Shown here: piece by piece, positions 55,538 through 64,000 of the stretch | Position numbering within the stretch: position 1 is the stretch's first letter | Layout of the letters: each line of letters starts with the position of its first letter | DNA from: Ehretia macrophylla | Taxonomy: Eukaryota; Streptophyta; Magnoliopsida; Boraginales; Ehretiaceae | Assembly (NCBI GenBank): GCA_037974665.1 | Contig: CM075783.1 | Location: 20,430,762 to 20,494,761, forward strand | Reading direction: 5' to 3' | Length of the DNA stretch: 64,000 bases | The notes under the pieces: generated by a model | What the model was told of the DNA's origin: nothing | Seen by the model: only the letters and a program-made list of their open reading frames with translations | Database searches by the model: none | Position numbers and translations under genes: made by a program

Positions 55538-55886
55538 TCCGTCTTAAAACCAATTGGTGTTAAGTGAAGTAGCCCAAGATCTTATAAGGTGGTTTTAGAA
55601 TTTCTGATTTTTCGATGTAAAACAAGTATATATTCTAACACTCCCGCTTACGTGTGACCTGATTTGTAAGGAGTGATACATGAAAAATTGAACACAAGTG
55701 GACTTGATTAAGATGGGTCGCACGCAGATGAATATGACTAGACTAAGGGTCCAACTCTGATACCATATTAAGAAGCCTAAGGTTCAAACTTAAAATCAAT
55801 TGCTGCCAAGTGGAGTAGTCCAGAATCTTATAAGGTGGTTTTAAAATTTCTGATTTTTTGATGTGAAACAAGTGTATATTACAACA
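55538..55886 (-). mobile_element. TRIM, copy 2
   Basis: Same family as the TRIM at 53672. On the minus strand: LTR 55886-55753 (TGTTGTAATATACAC...TTAATA), primer site TGGTATCAGAGTTGGACC, about 110 bp of interior, polypurine tract AGCGGGAG, and second LTR 55640-55538, which has lost its outer few bases. It is inserted into a MULE TIR remnant. Non-coding by nature. Confidence 0.85.
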
Positions 55887-55904
55887 AAGACAGAACTCCA
55901 AACT

Positions 55905-55985
55905 CCAAAATAGTTGAAAGTATCAAAGACATGAACTCATATTAACTATTTTCATGCCACTACCACTAAACCATTACCCAGGCAT
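55905..55985 (-). mobile_element. tRNA-derived SINE-like piece
   Basis: The minus strand reads GGGTAATGGTTTAGTGGTAG, then ATATGAGTTCATGTC, A-box- and B-box-like blocks about 40 bp apart. Tentative. Confidence 0.35.
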
Positions 55986-56116
55986 CCTTCTGCCCTTTTG
56001 GAGGGTCAATTTTTTTGGTACTTCTCGTTGAAAAAGTCACTCTTATCGACTCTACTGCGAAGCTTCCTTGGAAACTTTGCCAAGCTCACTATCGTCGACG
56101 CCATGCAAGTAATAAG

Positions 56117-56133
56117 CTATATATTAGAAGCCC
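56117..56133 (+). promoter_or_regulatory. TATA box plus AGAAGCCC-type motif, third family copy
   Basis: CTATATATTAGAAGCCC lies about 90 bp before the ATG at 56209, as before the copies at 6031 and 8146. Confidence 0.5.
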
Positions 56134-56208
56134 TTCCCCATAAATCAACACCATCCCGTTTACCTCAATTTCTAGGTTTTTATTAATTAGATCTTTTACA
56201 TCCTGATC

Positions 56209-57250
56209 ATGGAGTTTTCGTCTCTTTGGTACCTTTCCCTTTGGTCCATCATCAGTCAGGTGTCTCTAGTAACTGCACTTTCGGCTTCATATAACGTCGA
56301 TCTCCACGTTCCGGAACTCATTTGGCAGTCTATTATCATTTGTTTATATATCCATACATGCTTTTCATGTTTCTATGCCTTCTTTGTGAGGCCTATGAAG
56401 GAGCCTCATCTAACCACCAATGAAGATGCTTCAAACGAAATCATTAGCTTCTTTGGAAACCTTTCTTTGTTAATATTTGCAGTATATTTTCATTTCATGG
56501 CCTATCTACTGTTACCATTAACTTCTCTTTCGGACACTTTACTTATGTTATTGCCTGTGGATGTAATTCTACTCCCTTACTCTTCTTCCCGCTTTAAGCG
56601 CTATAAAAAAAAGTAAAGAGATGGGGAACTTATTCACTGGATTTGGAGGCCCTTTTCTCGTGTACCCCTCTCATACTCTTTGTTTTGCTTTATTTACTGC
56701 TTCTCTTTCCACAGTTGTATCCTTGACTTCTTGGCGTGAACCATATTATCATGGTATAGTTATTGTTCCAGTTACAACTCTTTTCTGCCTTGCAATGGCA
56801 ATATTCCTAGGTATATTATGCTTTAATAATTTTTTTTCACTAATTGTGTCATACATACCTGGAAACACTTGCGCAAAGATAAAAATGATTGAAGTCCCAC
56901 TTGGGTTGTTGGGCTATGTTCTAGCTCAGTACTGCATCCAACAAAAGTCAGCTTCTGATTTGGTGATGCTCTCCTCCTTTACTATTTATTGGCTAGCTAA
57001 TCTCGCCATGACACAACCTCCTACTGACTTAGGAATTTTTAACTTTTTTATTGGTGCTATTTTGGATTGTGCACTGAGTCTCTATGGTCTCAGAAAATTT
57101 TTCTGGATTGCCTTTGTTTATTGTGTCGTCATCTTCCTCTTGCGAAAAAAGTTGAATTCCGTGACCCTATGTTATCCTCGGGTACAAGCAAGTGTAATGA
57201 GCAATTGGCGAAGTCTAGAAGCGCAGATAGCCAATGAGTATTTAAGTTGA
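56209..57250 (+). pseudogene. membrane-protein family copy F, full length with one frame change
   Basis: Two overlapping frames together span the family. 56209-56616 gives the N-terminal 135 residues (MEFSSLWYLSLWSIISQVSL...). 56621-57250 gives the last 209 (MGNLFTGFGGPFLVYPSHTL to WRSLEAQIANEYLS). The second frame is open upstream to 56567, where it reads FYSLTLLP as in the intact gene (YYSLFIHF), so the shift lies at about 56550-56570. There are no other stops, and the conserved LAMTQPPTDLGIFNFFIGA is kept. The divergence from the 6 kb copy is considerable. It could be a recent pseudogene, a sequencing error, or a gene making a shorter product. Function unknown. Confidence 0.75.
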
Positions 57251-58300
57251 TTATTTAATTACATTGAGATAAATGGTTTGTATGTATAGTTGGTATGTCT
57301 TGTACATGGCACAATATGGTGGCCACGGATTCTGTAAGTATTGTGTTTGTTAGCTTCATTGTAATATGCGTTGGATTATGTGAAATATTCTGTTTTTTCC
57401 TTCTTCCTGAATGACCTAATGTTTATTGATATTGTTGTCGTCGTTGTTATTATTAATTATCGTCGTCATCATTATTAGTGACAAACTCAAACACTTAAAA
57501 TCAAGAGTCAAGAATTAATAACTAGAGTCGAAAAAATTCATCTATACATAAATTATTTAAATAATATTTTAGCAATTATATATGAAAAAATAATGACAAA
57601 AACACCCAATTAACTCAGGAGTGTCCATAAATAAATAAATTAACTACACCCAAAAATACCCATATTTGATATTACGTACCTTTTATCATTGTATGTAAAA
57701 ATTGCAAACAACTACTTAAGGAAACATCTTCAATTTTTCTGTATTTACTTGTCAAGTTTGCATCTCCAAGTTGAAATCTTATCTCTACTTAATTGACATA
57801 AAGGCAAAATTAAATTTTCTCTTTAATGTCAATGGTATTATTATTGAAGCAGATATACCTTTTCGATCAGTTCTAGAACTTATATTGTTTATACTAAAAT
57901 GCTTTTGTCGTATTTTGTAGATTTATGATTTTTCTAGTGTTTGGCGTGTATAGTCTAAAAAATCAGTAATCATCATCACATCAATTATCAATTTCACTTT
58001 TCGGATCAACAAAACAAAAAAAAACCAAAGACATACCTCAGCTACAGCTGCATGGTGGCGGGAATGGAGGAAGGAAAAAGGTGATTAAAAGTGCACTTTT
58101 TGGTTTTGGATGAAAAGTAGATTTTTGGATGAAAAGTTAACTTTTTTCTTGGTGACCTGGTCACTGGTGCTGTACAGCAAAGGTTTTTTTTTTTTTTTTA
58201 AATATAATACTATGAAATTACAAATAAGTCAGGGGTAAATCATTTTGACCACACAAAAAAAAAAAGAGGGGTAAATCACATGCACTCCGTGGTGGCTATG
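57251..58300. other. family 3'-flank, then intergenic DNA
   Basis: 57290-57400 matches the 3' flanks near 1850-1950 and 33050-33115. After that it is AT-rich with no gene. GTCCGCCGCTG at about 58302-58312 is a hAT-type short-element end (inverse of CAGCGGCGGAC), with its partner end not found. Confidence 0.4.
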
Positions 58301-58311
58301 TAAGTCCGCCG

Positions 58312-61202
58312 CTGATCATTATTATTATTATTACTATTATTTTCATGATTACTATGTACGGGTTCCAAATGTGAACTGCGGGTTGAAAATAAGTTCAATC
58401 CGCTATAAATGTGGTATATTGCTATATAGAAAAGTCATTCATTGAAAAACTAAAAAACATGGATAAGAAAACAAATTTATGCAATTTTGCTTCCTTTACT
58501 TTGTTTCCAAAATTATATATCGTCATTTATTCAAAATTGAGGCGTTTGAAATGCTTATAAGGCATATTGTATATAAATATTCAAATGTTACAAATTATTT
58601 CAATCTTGAAGTGATTATTCAACGATCGCCACAATGCCTACCACCACTATTAGAACAAGTATTTGAAAAGTCACCGCCGCCAAGTCCACCACCACCGCTA
58701 GCAAGCCTATCACCCGTATAAATAACATAATAAAATAGAGAACTTCTCCACTAGTTTTAATAAAAGCGTTTACGTAATGGTATATTTTTATGTTTATATT
58801 ACTAATATACTCTTATCTCGTGAACTTATAGTTTGTTATGTAATATTTTATTATTAATATTTATATTATCAATCAAATTGTGTCTCGTTAATCGTTAAAT
58901 TAATTTTTTTTTAAAAGTTAAGTTTAAATTTTATTTTTTAAATTATTAATCTATCTATCTATCAATCTATCTATCTGGTCTTATACTTTGAAAAATGAGT
59001 CCAATCTATCTCAGTCCACTAAACATTAGTGTCGAGTTAGACTCAATTTTCTTGGTCCATGACTTAGTTGCGCTATGTCAGCATTGCAATTGCAACAGCT
59101 ACTTTTAAAAGAAAATATTAACAATTACAAGTTGCAAGCTGCAATATCGTCTTTTAGAAAAGTGATAATAACAAGTAGCATAAAAAATAAAAAAATAAAA
59201 AAAATCTAACTTTGCCTAGTATTTCCTACTAATCTTAAAGGAAGTAGAGGTCCAAGTTCAGATGTTTAAAAATTTTATACCCAAGATTAAAAAAATAATA
59301 ATAAATTAATAAGTGTTTTCTTTTAAAAAAACTCTTTGTAACCGGTGCTTTTAAAAAAGAATTTGGAAATTATCACCCTAATTTATTTATCGATGAGATT
59401 CAAACTCAATTAGATATTTTTTGATCCAATGGTGTGACCACTTTTTATTATTCACATGAAGTAAATAGGATACAATTGACTTTTCTTTAAAAAAAAAATA
59501 AGTTTAAGTTTCAATTAATCTTTTTAGATGAGATTCGAACTCAATTAGGATGTATCAACATTTGTATATGTATATGATTATATATAAAATATATTTAAAA
59601 TACACTAATCACAAAAAAAAAATTATAAAACTAGAAAAGTGAGCTAGCCCAACCCAATCTAGCTCAGCTCATGACCTAGGTTGGTAGGCTTGAGGCCGAG
59701 TTAGTTCACGTATTTTAAAAAATAAACCCAAATCAGCTCAGCGGACTAAAAACCTATGCTGAATTGGATCCATCTCTCTCAATCCATGACTCGTGTGAAC
59801 TGGATTGAAGTGGATTGGCTTAATCCAGATGACAACTCTACCTAGACCACAAAACTCTAAAAATTAATGGTCAAATCACTGCATACTTTAGAACAATAAT
59901 CAAAATTTATCCAATAGATTTCATTAAAATATTAGTCTACATTTTGACTTAATTGCAATCACTTCGTCAACACAAGATAAGGGAGAAAAAGGGTCATATT
60001 TTGTATAGTATGGATGTAGCTGAGAACACGATACGGCGTAACGTGATTCACCTAATATCATAATACCACTCGGCTTAAGAAAAAGAAGTTAAGTTACCAT
60101 TCCCTATTTAAATAGCCATCGTGTATTGTGTATCAATGAATTTTATTAAGGTATCCTTAATGGAGAGGATAAAATACAAAATTTATTATTTTTAGTTATT
60201 TTTAAAAATTTAAATCTCAAAAAATCATTAGAAATGATTTAAATATACATAAGGTTTATTATTTTTATCAACTTTTGAGTTAAAATAAAAATCCAATCTA
60301 AATTTTTGGCGTTAAATTAGTATCATCTCTCTTTCTTGACGTCATGTGTTTGTGATTAGAGCATATAGAATCAAAAAACCAAAAAGATGTGCACCAAGAG
60401 ACAGATCAACTAGTAGAACTCAAGATACGTCCAGTCTACAAATTACAATGACTACAAATGCAATACATCTACTTCCTATAGGCCCACTTCTCAATCTGAG
60501 TATGGAAAGTAGATGCATTGAAGTCAAGACAATGATCACAATATTGACGGAAATGCATTCGGATTGATTTTTCTGAGTAGTCATACTCTTCATAAATGAA
60601 AAGTGAGTAAAAAGGGTCCCTTAAACGCTGAATTTGGAATGTTTCTAAGAATAAATATTTTTTAAAAAAATAGAATATTTTATGATGTTAATATCTTTTT
60701 GTTGCTTCTACTTATAGAAGATATAACTTAATTATTAAACTCATTAGATAAATAATTATCTAATTAGATCACAAGCCCTTCTATTTACACGTGGACCACA
60801 TAATTCTAACATTCTCACATTTGACCCATGTGACATCTGTTATGGTTTAATAATACCATATTGGAGACAATTATATTATCTTAAATCTTTCTTTACGTTG
60901 ACTACGTAAAATCATTATTAAGTAATAAACTAATGGGAGTTATGGCGGTTGTACGTCATTAATTTCGACATATTCCCTTCCATATACTACAACATTAGCT
61001 TGTTACTCAATATTATCCATAATAAGAGGTAAATTAATAGTCCAACAATAATGTCGTATTCGAGACTATATTTGTTATCTTTCATCTATATCAATTATGT
61101 ATACTATATAGAAAACAGATAAATCATAAACAAATAAGCGAGCTCAAGAGTATCAAGTAGATAAACTCTAATAAAGTCATGACATAAATCAATAATGACA
61201 TC
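58312..61202. other. intergenic, no supported gene
   Basis: AT-rich DNA with a (CTAT)n microsatellite at 58951-58976. The frame 58479-58721 ends in a Pro-rich stretch (SPPPSPPPPLASLSP) but has no other gene-like feature, and the 60346-60567 frame has no recognised domain. 58970-59050 and 59640-59830 contain CCAATC(T/C)...CAGTCCA-type motifs common in degenerate plant repeats. Confidence 0.4.
59340..59545 (-). mobile_element. SINE-like fragments, minus strand
   Basis: The B-box-like GAGTTTGAATCTC (minus strand, about 59397-59409) and GAGTTCGAATCTC (about 59526-59538) occur twice about 130 bp apart, as in two partial tRNA-derived SINE copies. A-box blocks are poorly preserved. Confidence 0.3.
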
Positions 61203-62062
61203 TGTTAGGATCTTATTTTAATTATTTTCTATTGGCTGTGTTTTGCAAAAATTGTGGATTTTGCGTGTGATAGTTTGGGATTGCAGGAATCTATGAAGAG
61301 GTCATGATCAGGCGGGATTCTAGTTCTGAAGAGTTCTAATGCTAGAAGAATTCTTGAAGAGTCCACATGACTATGAAGATATCTTGGAGATAAAGTGATA
61401 ATGTGATAGGGGTCAAGATTATCAAGAATTCTTGAGCTAATTGGATTATCTTGAAGACTCTTCTGCATGTACTCAACATCTCTAGCAAATCCTTCAAATA
61501 GGCGTCTCATTTCTCAGTTGAGATGCAGCGAGCAGTGAGTAGAAAATAAGGAGCTGAAACGTGAGTTAGCTGTAGGTTGTCTGTGTCAGGTCGTGTTGCA
61601 ACATGTTGTGTAACAGAGTTTGCTAAATATTTTGATTAGTATTGCAACACAGTCTGTTTTAGTCAAATGTATTGACCAATCCATCTAGAGTTTCAAGACT
61701 CTTTTATTTATGCTTTAGTATTCATTCTTTGGGAGAAGAATGCGTGTTCTCGGGAGAGAACTTTTGTAAGTTGAAGGGAGCTCGCCAAACTAGAAAATCT
61801 ACTAAAGGAGTCTTACACCTAGGCCGCAAGGGTTAAGAGGGAGTCTTCAATTGCGTTTGTTTCCATTGGTGTTTGTAATCTCTTGAAACTTAGTGGATTG
61901 GTTTGTTGGCCAAGGAGTGACCGCGTGGACGTAGACCAAGTTGGTTGAACCACGTTAAAATTTATGTGTCCTTACTTTTGTTGCAACAATTTTACTTTCC
62001 TGCAAATTTACTTAATTGATTTGTTTAATTATCAAATTGATTAAAGAACCAGAAAACTAACA
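61203..62062 (+). repeat. 5' LTR of the SIRE-type element
   Basis: 860 bp with TG...CA ends, and TTTATTTATGC near 61703 in a TATA-like position. The minus-strand frame 61229-61510 inside it is not a gene. Confidence 0.85.
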
Positions 62063-62141
62063 AGTGGCATCAAGAGTAGGTTACTGAACTAACTCAGTTA
62101 GATCTTTGGTAAAGTTTTTTTTTTCTGGCTGTTTTGCAGAT

Positions 62142-64000
62142 ATGGACACATTTTGGGATGAAAGTTCAATTACCAAACCACCATTATTGGATGGATCAAA
62201 TTACTCATATTGGAAGGCTCGAATAAAAACATTTATCAAATCCAATGATGAAAAAGCTTGGAGGGCAGTTGTCGTAGACTGGGCGCATCCTACAATGAAG
62301 AATGATAAAGGAATTGATGTGCTGAAATTTGAGAATCAGTGGACCACAAATGAAGATCGTTTGGCTAACAATAATTCTAAGGCTTTAAATGCGATTTTCA
62401 ATGCTGTAGATCTAAATCAATTTAAATTGATTTCAACTTGTGAAACTATTAAAGATGCTTGGACTATTTTACAGACTGCATATGAAGGAACAACAGCCAT
62501 CAAAGTGTCCAAGCTTCAAATTCTTGCAACAAGATTTGAGGAATTGAAGATACAAGATGATGAGACTATTGCTGATTTCAATGGCAGGTTATGTGACATT
62601 GCAAATGAGGCGTTTGCATTAGGAGAAAAATACTCAAATTCAAAGCTTGTGAGAAAAGTCTTGCGGTCACTTCCTGATAGATATGTCATCAAAGTTGCTG
62701 CCATTGAAGAAGCAAAAGTTGTTGATGACATGAAGTTAGATGAACTAATGGGTTCACTCCAAACATTTGAGATGAAGTTCAAACAAAAAAGAAAAGAGAA
62801 AAAAATTGCATTCCAAGCTAAAGTTCAAAGTAAAGATGATCAAAGCTCTTATTATGATGAAGATGCAGAAATCACTGAATCTTTAGCATTGCTCACGAAA
62901 AATTTCAACAAAGTGCTGAAAAATTGGAAGAAGCAGAGAAGTGGATTTAGCCCAGCAACTTTTGAAAGGAAGCAGATTGTTACAACAAATCCTGAGACAT
63001 TTAGAAGGCAAAATACCTTGAAGAAAAATAATAAGGCCATGAACACCACTTGGAGTGATGAAGATTCAGATGATGTTTTTGAAGGTGATGAAGGATACAC
63101 CAGCAACTATGTTGCATTCGCTGTTGCAACAGAACAGAATGGCAGAAAGACTGTTTCATCTAATGTCGCACTATCTGTTGCAACAACGTCCACAACAGAA
63201 CATGTGTTATCAGATGACAACAGCACAAATTCTGAAACAGAGAGTGACAATGATCTGGATAGAGAAGGAATCATGAAAGCATACAAGGAGATGTATGAAA
63301 AATGGTTGATTGTATACAAGAAGAATCAAGAGTTAGAAGAAAAGATCAATGAATTGGAGGAACAAAAAGCTGAGTTGACAAAATTAGTGAGAAACCACAA
63401 GATCCAAGCAGCCGAGAGTCAACAGAAGATTGAAGAGTTGCAATTGGAGCTGAAACAAATTCAGCGAAATGTGAAGATGTTGAATTCAGGTACTTTGAAG
63501 CTTGATCATATGTTGTCCATTCGAAAGCCAAATGGATATCACACTGGACTTGGGTTCCAAGAAAATACTTCAACTGGAAAAACATTTTTTGTCAAAGAAA
63601 CTGAGGAGCTGAAGCTGGAACCGCATGTTGTAACATCTCCTACGACAAAGGCAAAAATTTTAGAAGGAAAGCGAAGGAAATTTGTTCTAATATGTCATTA
63701 CTGGAGTGTTCCTGGACACATCAGATCACAATGCTATAAGTATATTGATGATCTGAAAAGATGTATGTTTGTCAATCCATTCTTTTATGATAAGATTAGG
63801 AAATCACCAAAAGTAAGGGTTGATTTGTCGCAACAGAACTTGAAACAGATCTGGGTAAGAAAATCTGACTTATTTGATGCATCCAAAAATTTGTGTTTAA
63901 GGTTAAAAACAGAGAAAAGTTGCGACATAAGAAATATTGTTAGAATAAAAAATGCTCATGGAAGGGAACCTGAGACCTTTGCATTTTCTGAATTTTCCAC
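62142..64000 (+). CDS. gag region of the SIRE-type element, open to the edge
   Basis: 619 codons without a stop, beginning MDTFWDESSITKPPLLDGSN. Residues about 10-215 are the copia gag core (YSYWKARIKTFIKS, LVRKVLRSLPDRYVIKVAAI). A charged region rich in Lys and Asp/Glu follows. Residues about 380-450 form a strong coiled coil (KKNQELEEKINELEEQKAEL). A zinc-knuckle region lies at about residues 514-530 (HYWSVPGHIRSQCYKYIDDL). This is the nucleocapsid/capsid part of an LTR element, not a host gene. The end lies outside the window. Confidence 0.85.
   Translation, partial: MDTFWDESSITKPPLLDGSNYSYWKARIKTFIKSNDEKAWRAVVVDWAHPTMKNDKGIDVLKFENQWTTNEDRLANNNSKALNAIFNAVDLNQFKLISTCETIKDAWTILQTAYEGTTAIKVSKLQILATRFEELKIQDDETIADFNGRLCDIANEAFALGEKYSNSKLVRKVLRSLPDRYVIKVAAIEEAKVVDDMKLDELMGSLQTFEMKFKQKRKEKKIAFQAKVQSKDDQSSYYDEDAEITESLALLTKNFNKVLKNWKKQRSGFSPATFERKQIVTTNPETFRRQNTLKKNNKAMNTTWSDEDSDDVFEGDEGYTSNYVAFAVATEQNGRKTVSSNVALSVATTSTTEHVLSDDNSTNSETESDNDLDREGIMKAYKEMYEKWLIVYKKNQELEEKINELEEQKAELTKLVRNHKIQAAESQQKIEELQLELKQIQRNVKMLNSGTLKLDHMLSIRKPNGYHTGLGFQENTSTGKTFFVKETEELKLEPHVVTSPTTKAKILEGKRRKFVLICHYWSVPGHIRSQCYKYIDDLKRCMFVNPFFYDKIRKSPKVRVDLSQQNLKQIWVRKSDLFDASKNLCLRLKTEKSCDIRNIVRIKNAHGREPETFAFSEFS

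Larger units (their letters stand above)
61203..64000 (+). mobile_element. SIRE-type Ty1/copia element, 5' part (runs off the window)
   Basis: 5' LTR 61203-62062 (860 bp, TGTTAGGATC...AACTAACA), then a primer-site-like AGTGGCATCAAGAG, then a gag frame from ATG at 62142 that stays open to the window end. The pol part and 3' LTR lie outside. The long gag with a central coiled coil is typical of the SIRE/Maximus lineage. In the visible part it looks whole. Age cannot be judged from a single LTR. Confidence 0.85.

Noticed and set aside
58479-58721. Small Pro-rich protein
   Set aside because: Only a short Pro/Ser run at the end of an AT-rich frame, with no promoter or homologous copy in the window.
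61229-61510. 93-codon minus-strand frame
   Set aside because: It lies within the 5' LTR of the SIRE-type element.

Overview
This is a gene-poor, AT-rich stretch of a plant nuclear genome, almost certainly a eudicot. The evidence is the mix of repeats: Ty1/copia elements primed by initiator Met-tRNA (TGGTATCAGAGC-type sites), TRIMs, CACTA and Mutator-like transposons with their plant transposase domains, tRNA-derived SINE-like pieces, and plant-type introns in the transposases. I cannot name the species.

The host component is one small family of multi-pass membrane proteins of unknown function. One copy is intact (6031-7029, + strand, 332 aa). A tandem neighbour is a pseudogene (8146-9175), and another full-length copy has one frame change (56209-57250). 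Truncated or rearranged pieces lie at 640-1160, 7030-7345, 9250-9410 and 24540-26417, with shared 3'-flanking DNA at 1160-2280, 32815-33115 and 35735-36060. Three copies share a TATA-like box followed by AGAAGCCC about 90 bp before the start codon. The window is best read as an old tandem array of this family, pried apart by transposons.

Region by region. 0.0-10.0 kb: the array, with minus-strand LTR-like remnants. 10.3-17.25 kb: a decayed Mutator-like element (MULE) cut by a TIR element that itself holds a 5.05-kb copia element (10846-15894). 17565-18406: a foldback MULE-type element. 18987-24067: a non-autonomous CACTA element (TSD TTA) that carries a piece of a polygalacturonase-like host gene and other exon-like pieces. 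24.5-26.4 kb: a scrambled family pseudogene. 26418-32809: a copia element (TSD AAAAA) that received a small LTR element (27795-31201, TSD GATGG), which in turn received a solo LTR (28753-29998, TSD CTGTA) and a TIR element (30071-30962).

36758-53290 is a 16.5-kb MULE with about 180-bp TIRs and a perfect 9-bp target duplication. It encodes a MURA-type transposase (+) and a convergent GRF zinc-finger gene (-), both now broken. A 2.46-kb solo LTR (TSD GCTGC) sits in the transposase gene, and an 8.5-kb CACTA element (44412-52894, TSD ATG) sits inside the GRF gene. The CACTA contains an array of ~500-bp units. 53.6-56.0 kb holds two TRIMs, SINE-like tRNA-Pro pieces and a MITE cluster. After the last family copy (56.2-57.25 kb) comes quiet intergenic DNA, then the 5' LTR and long open gag of a SIRE-type copia element (61203 to the window end).

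No rRNA genes, intact tRNA genes or CRISPR arrays were seen. Boundaries supported by target duplications are reliable; those marked approximate were judged by eye.
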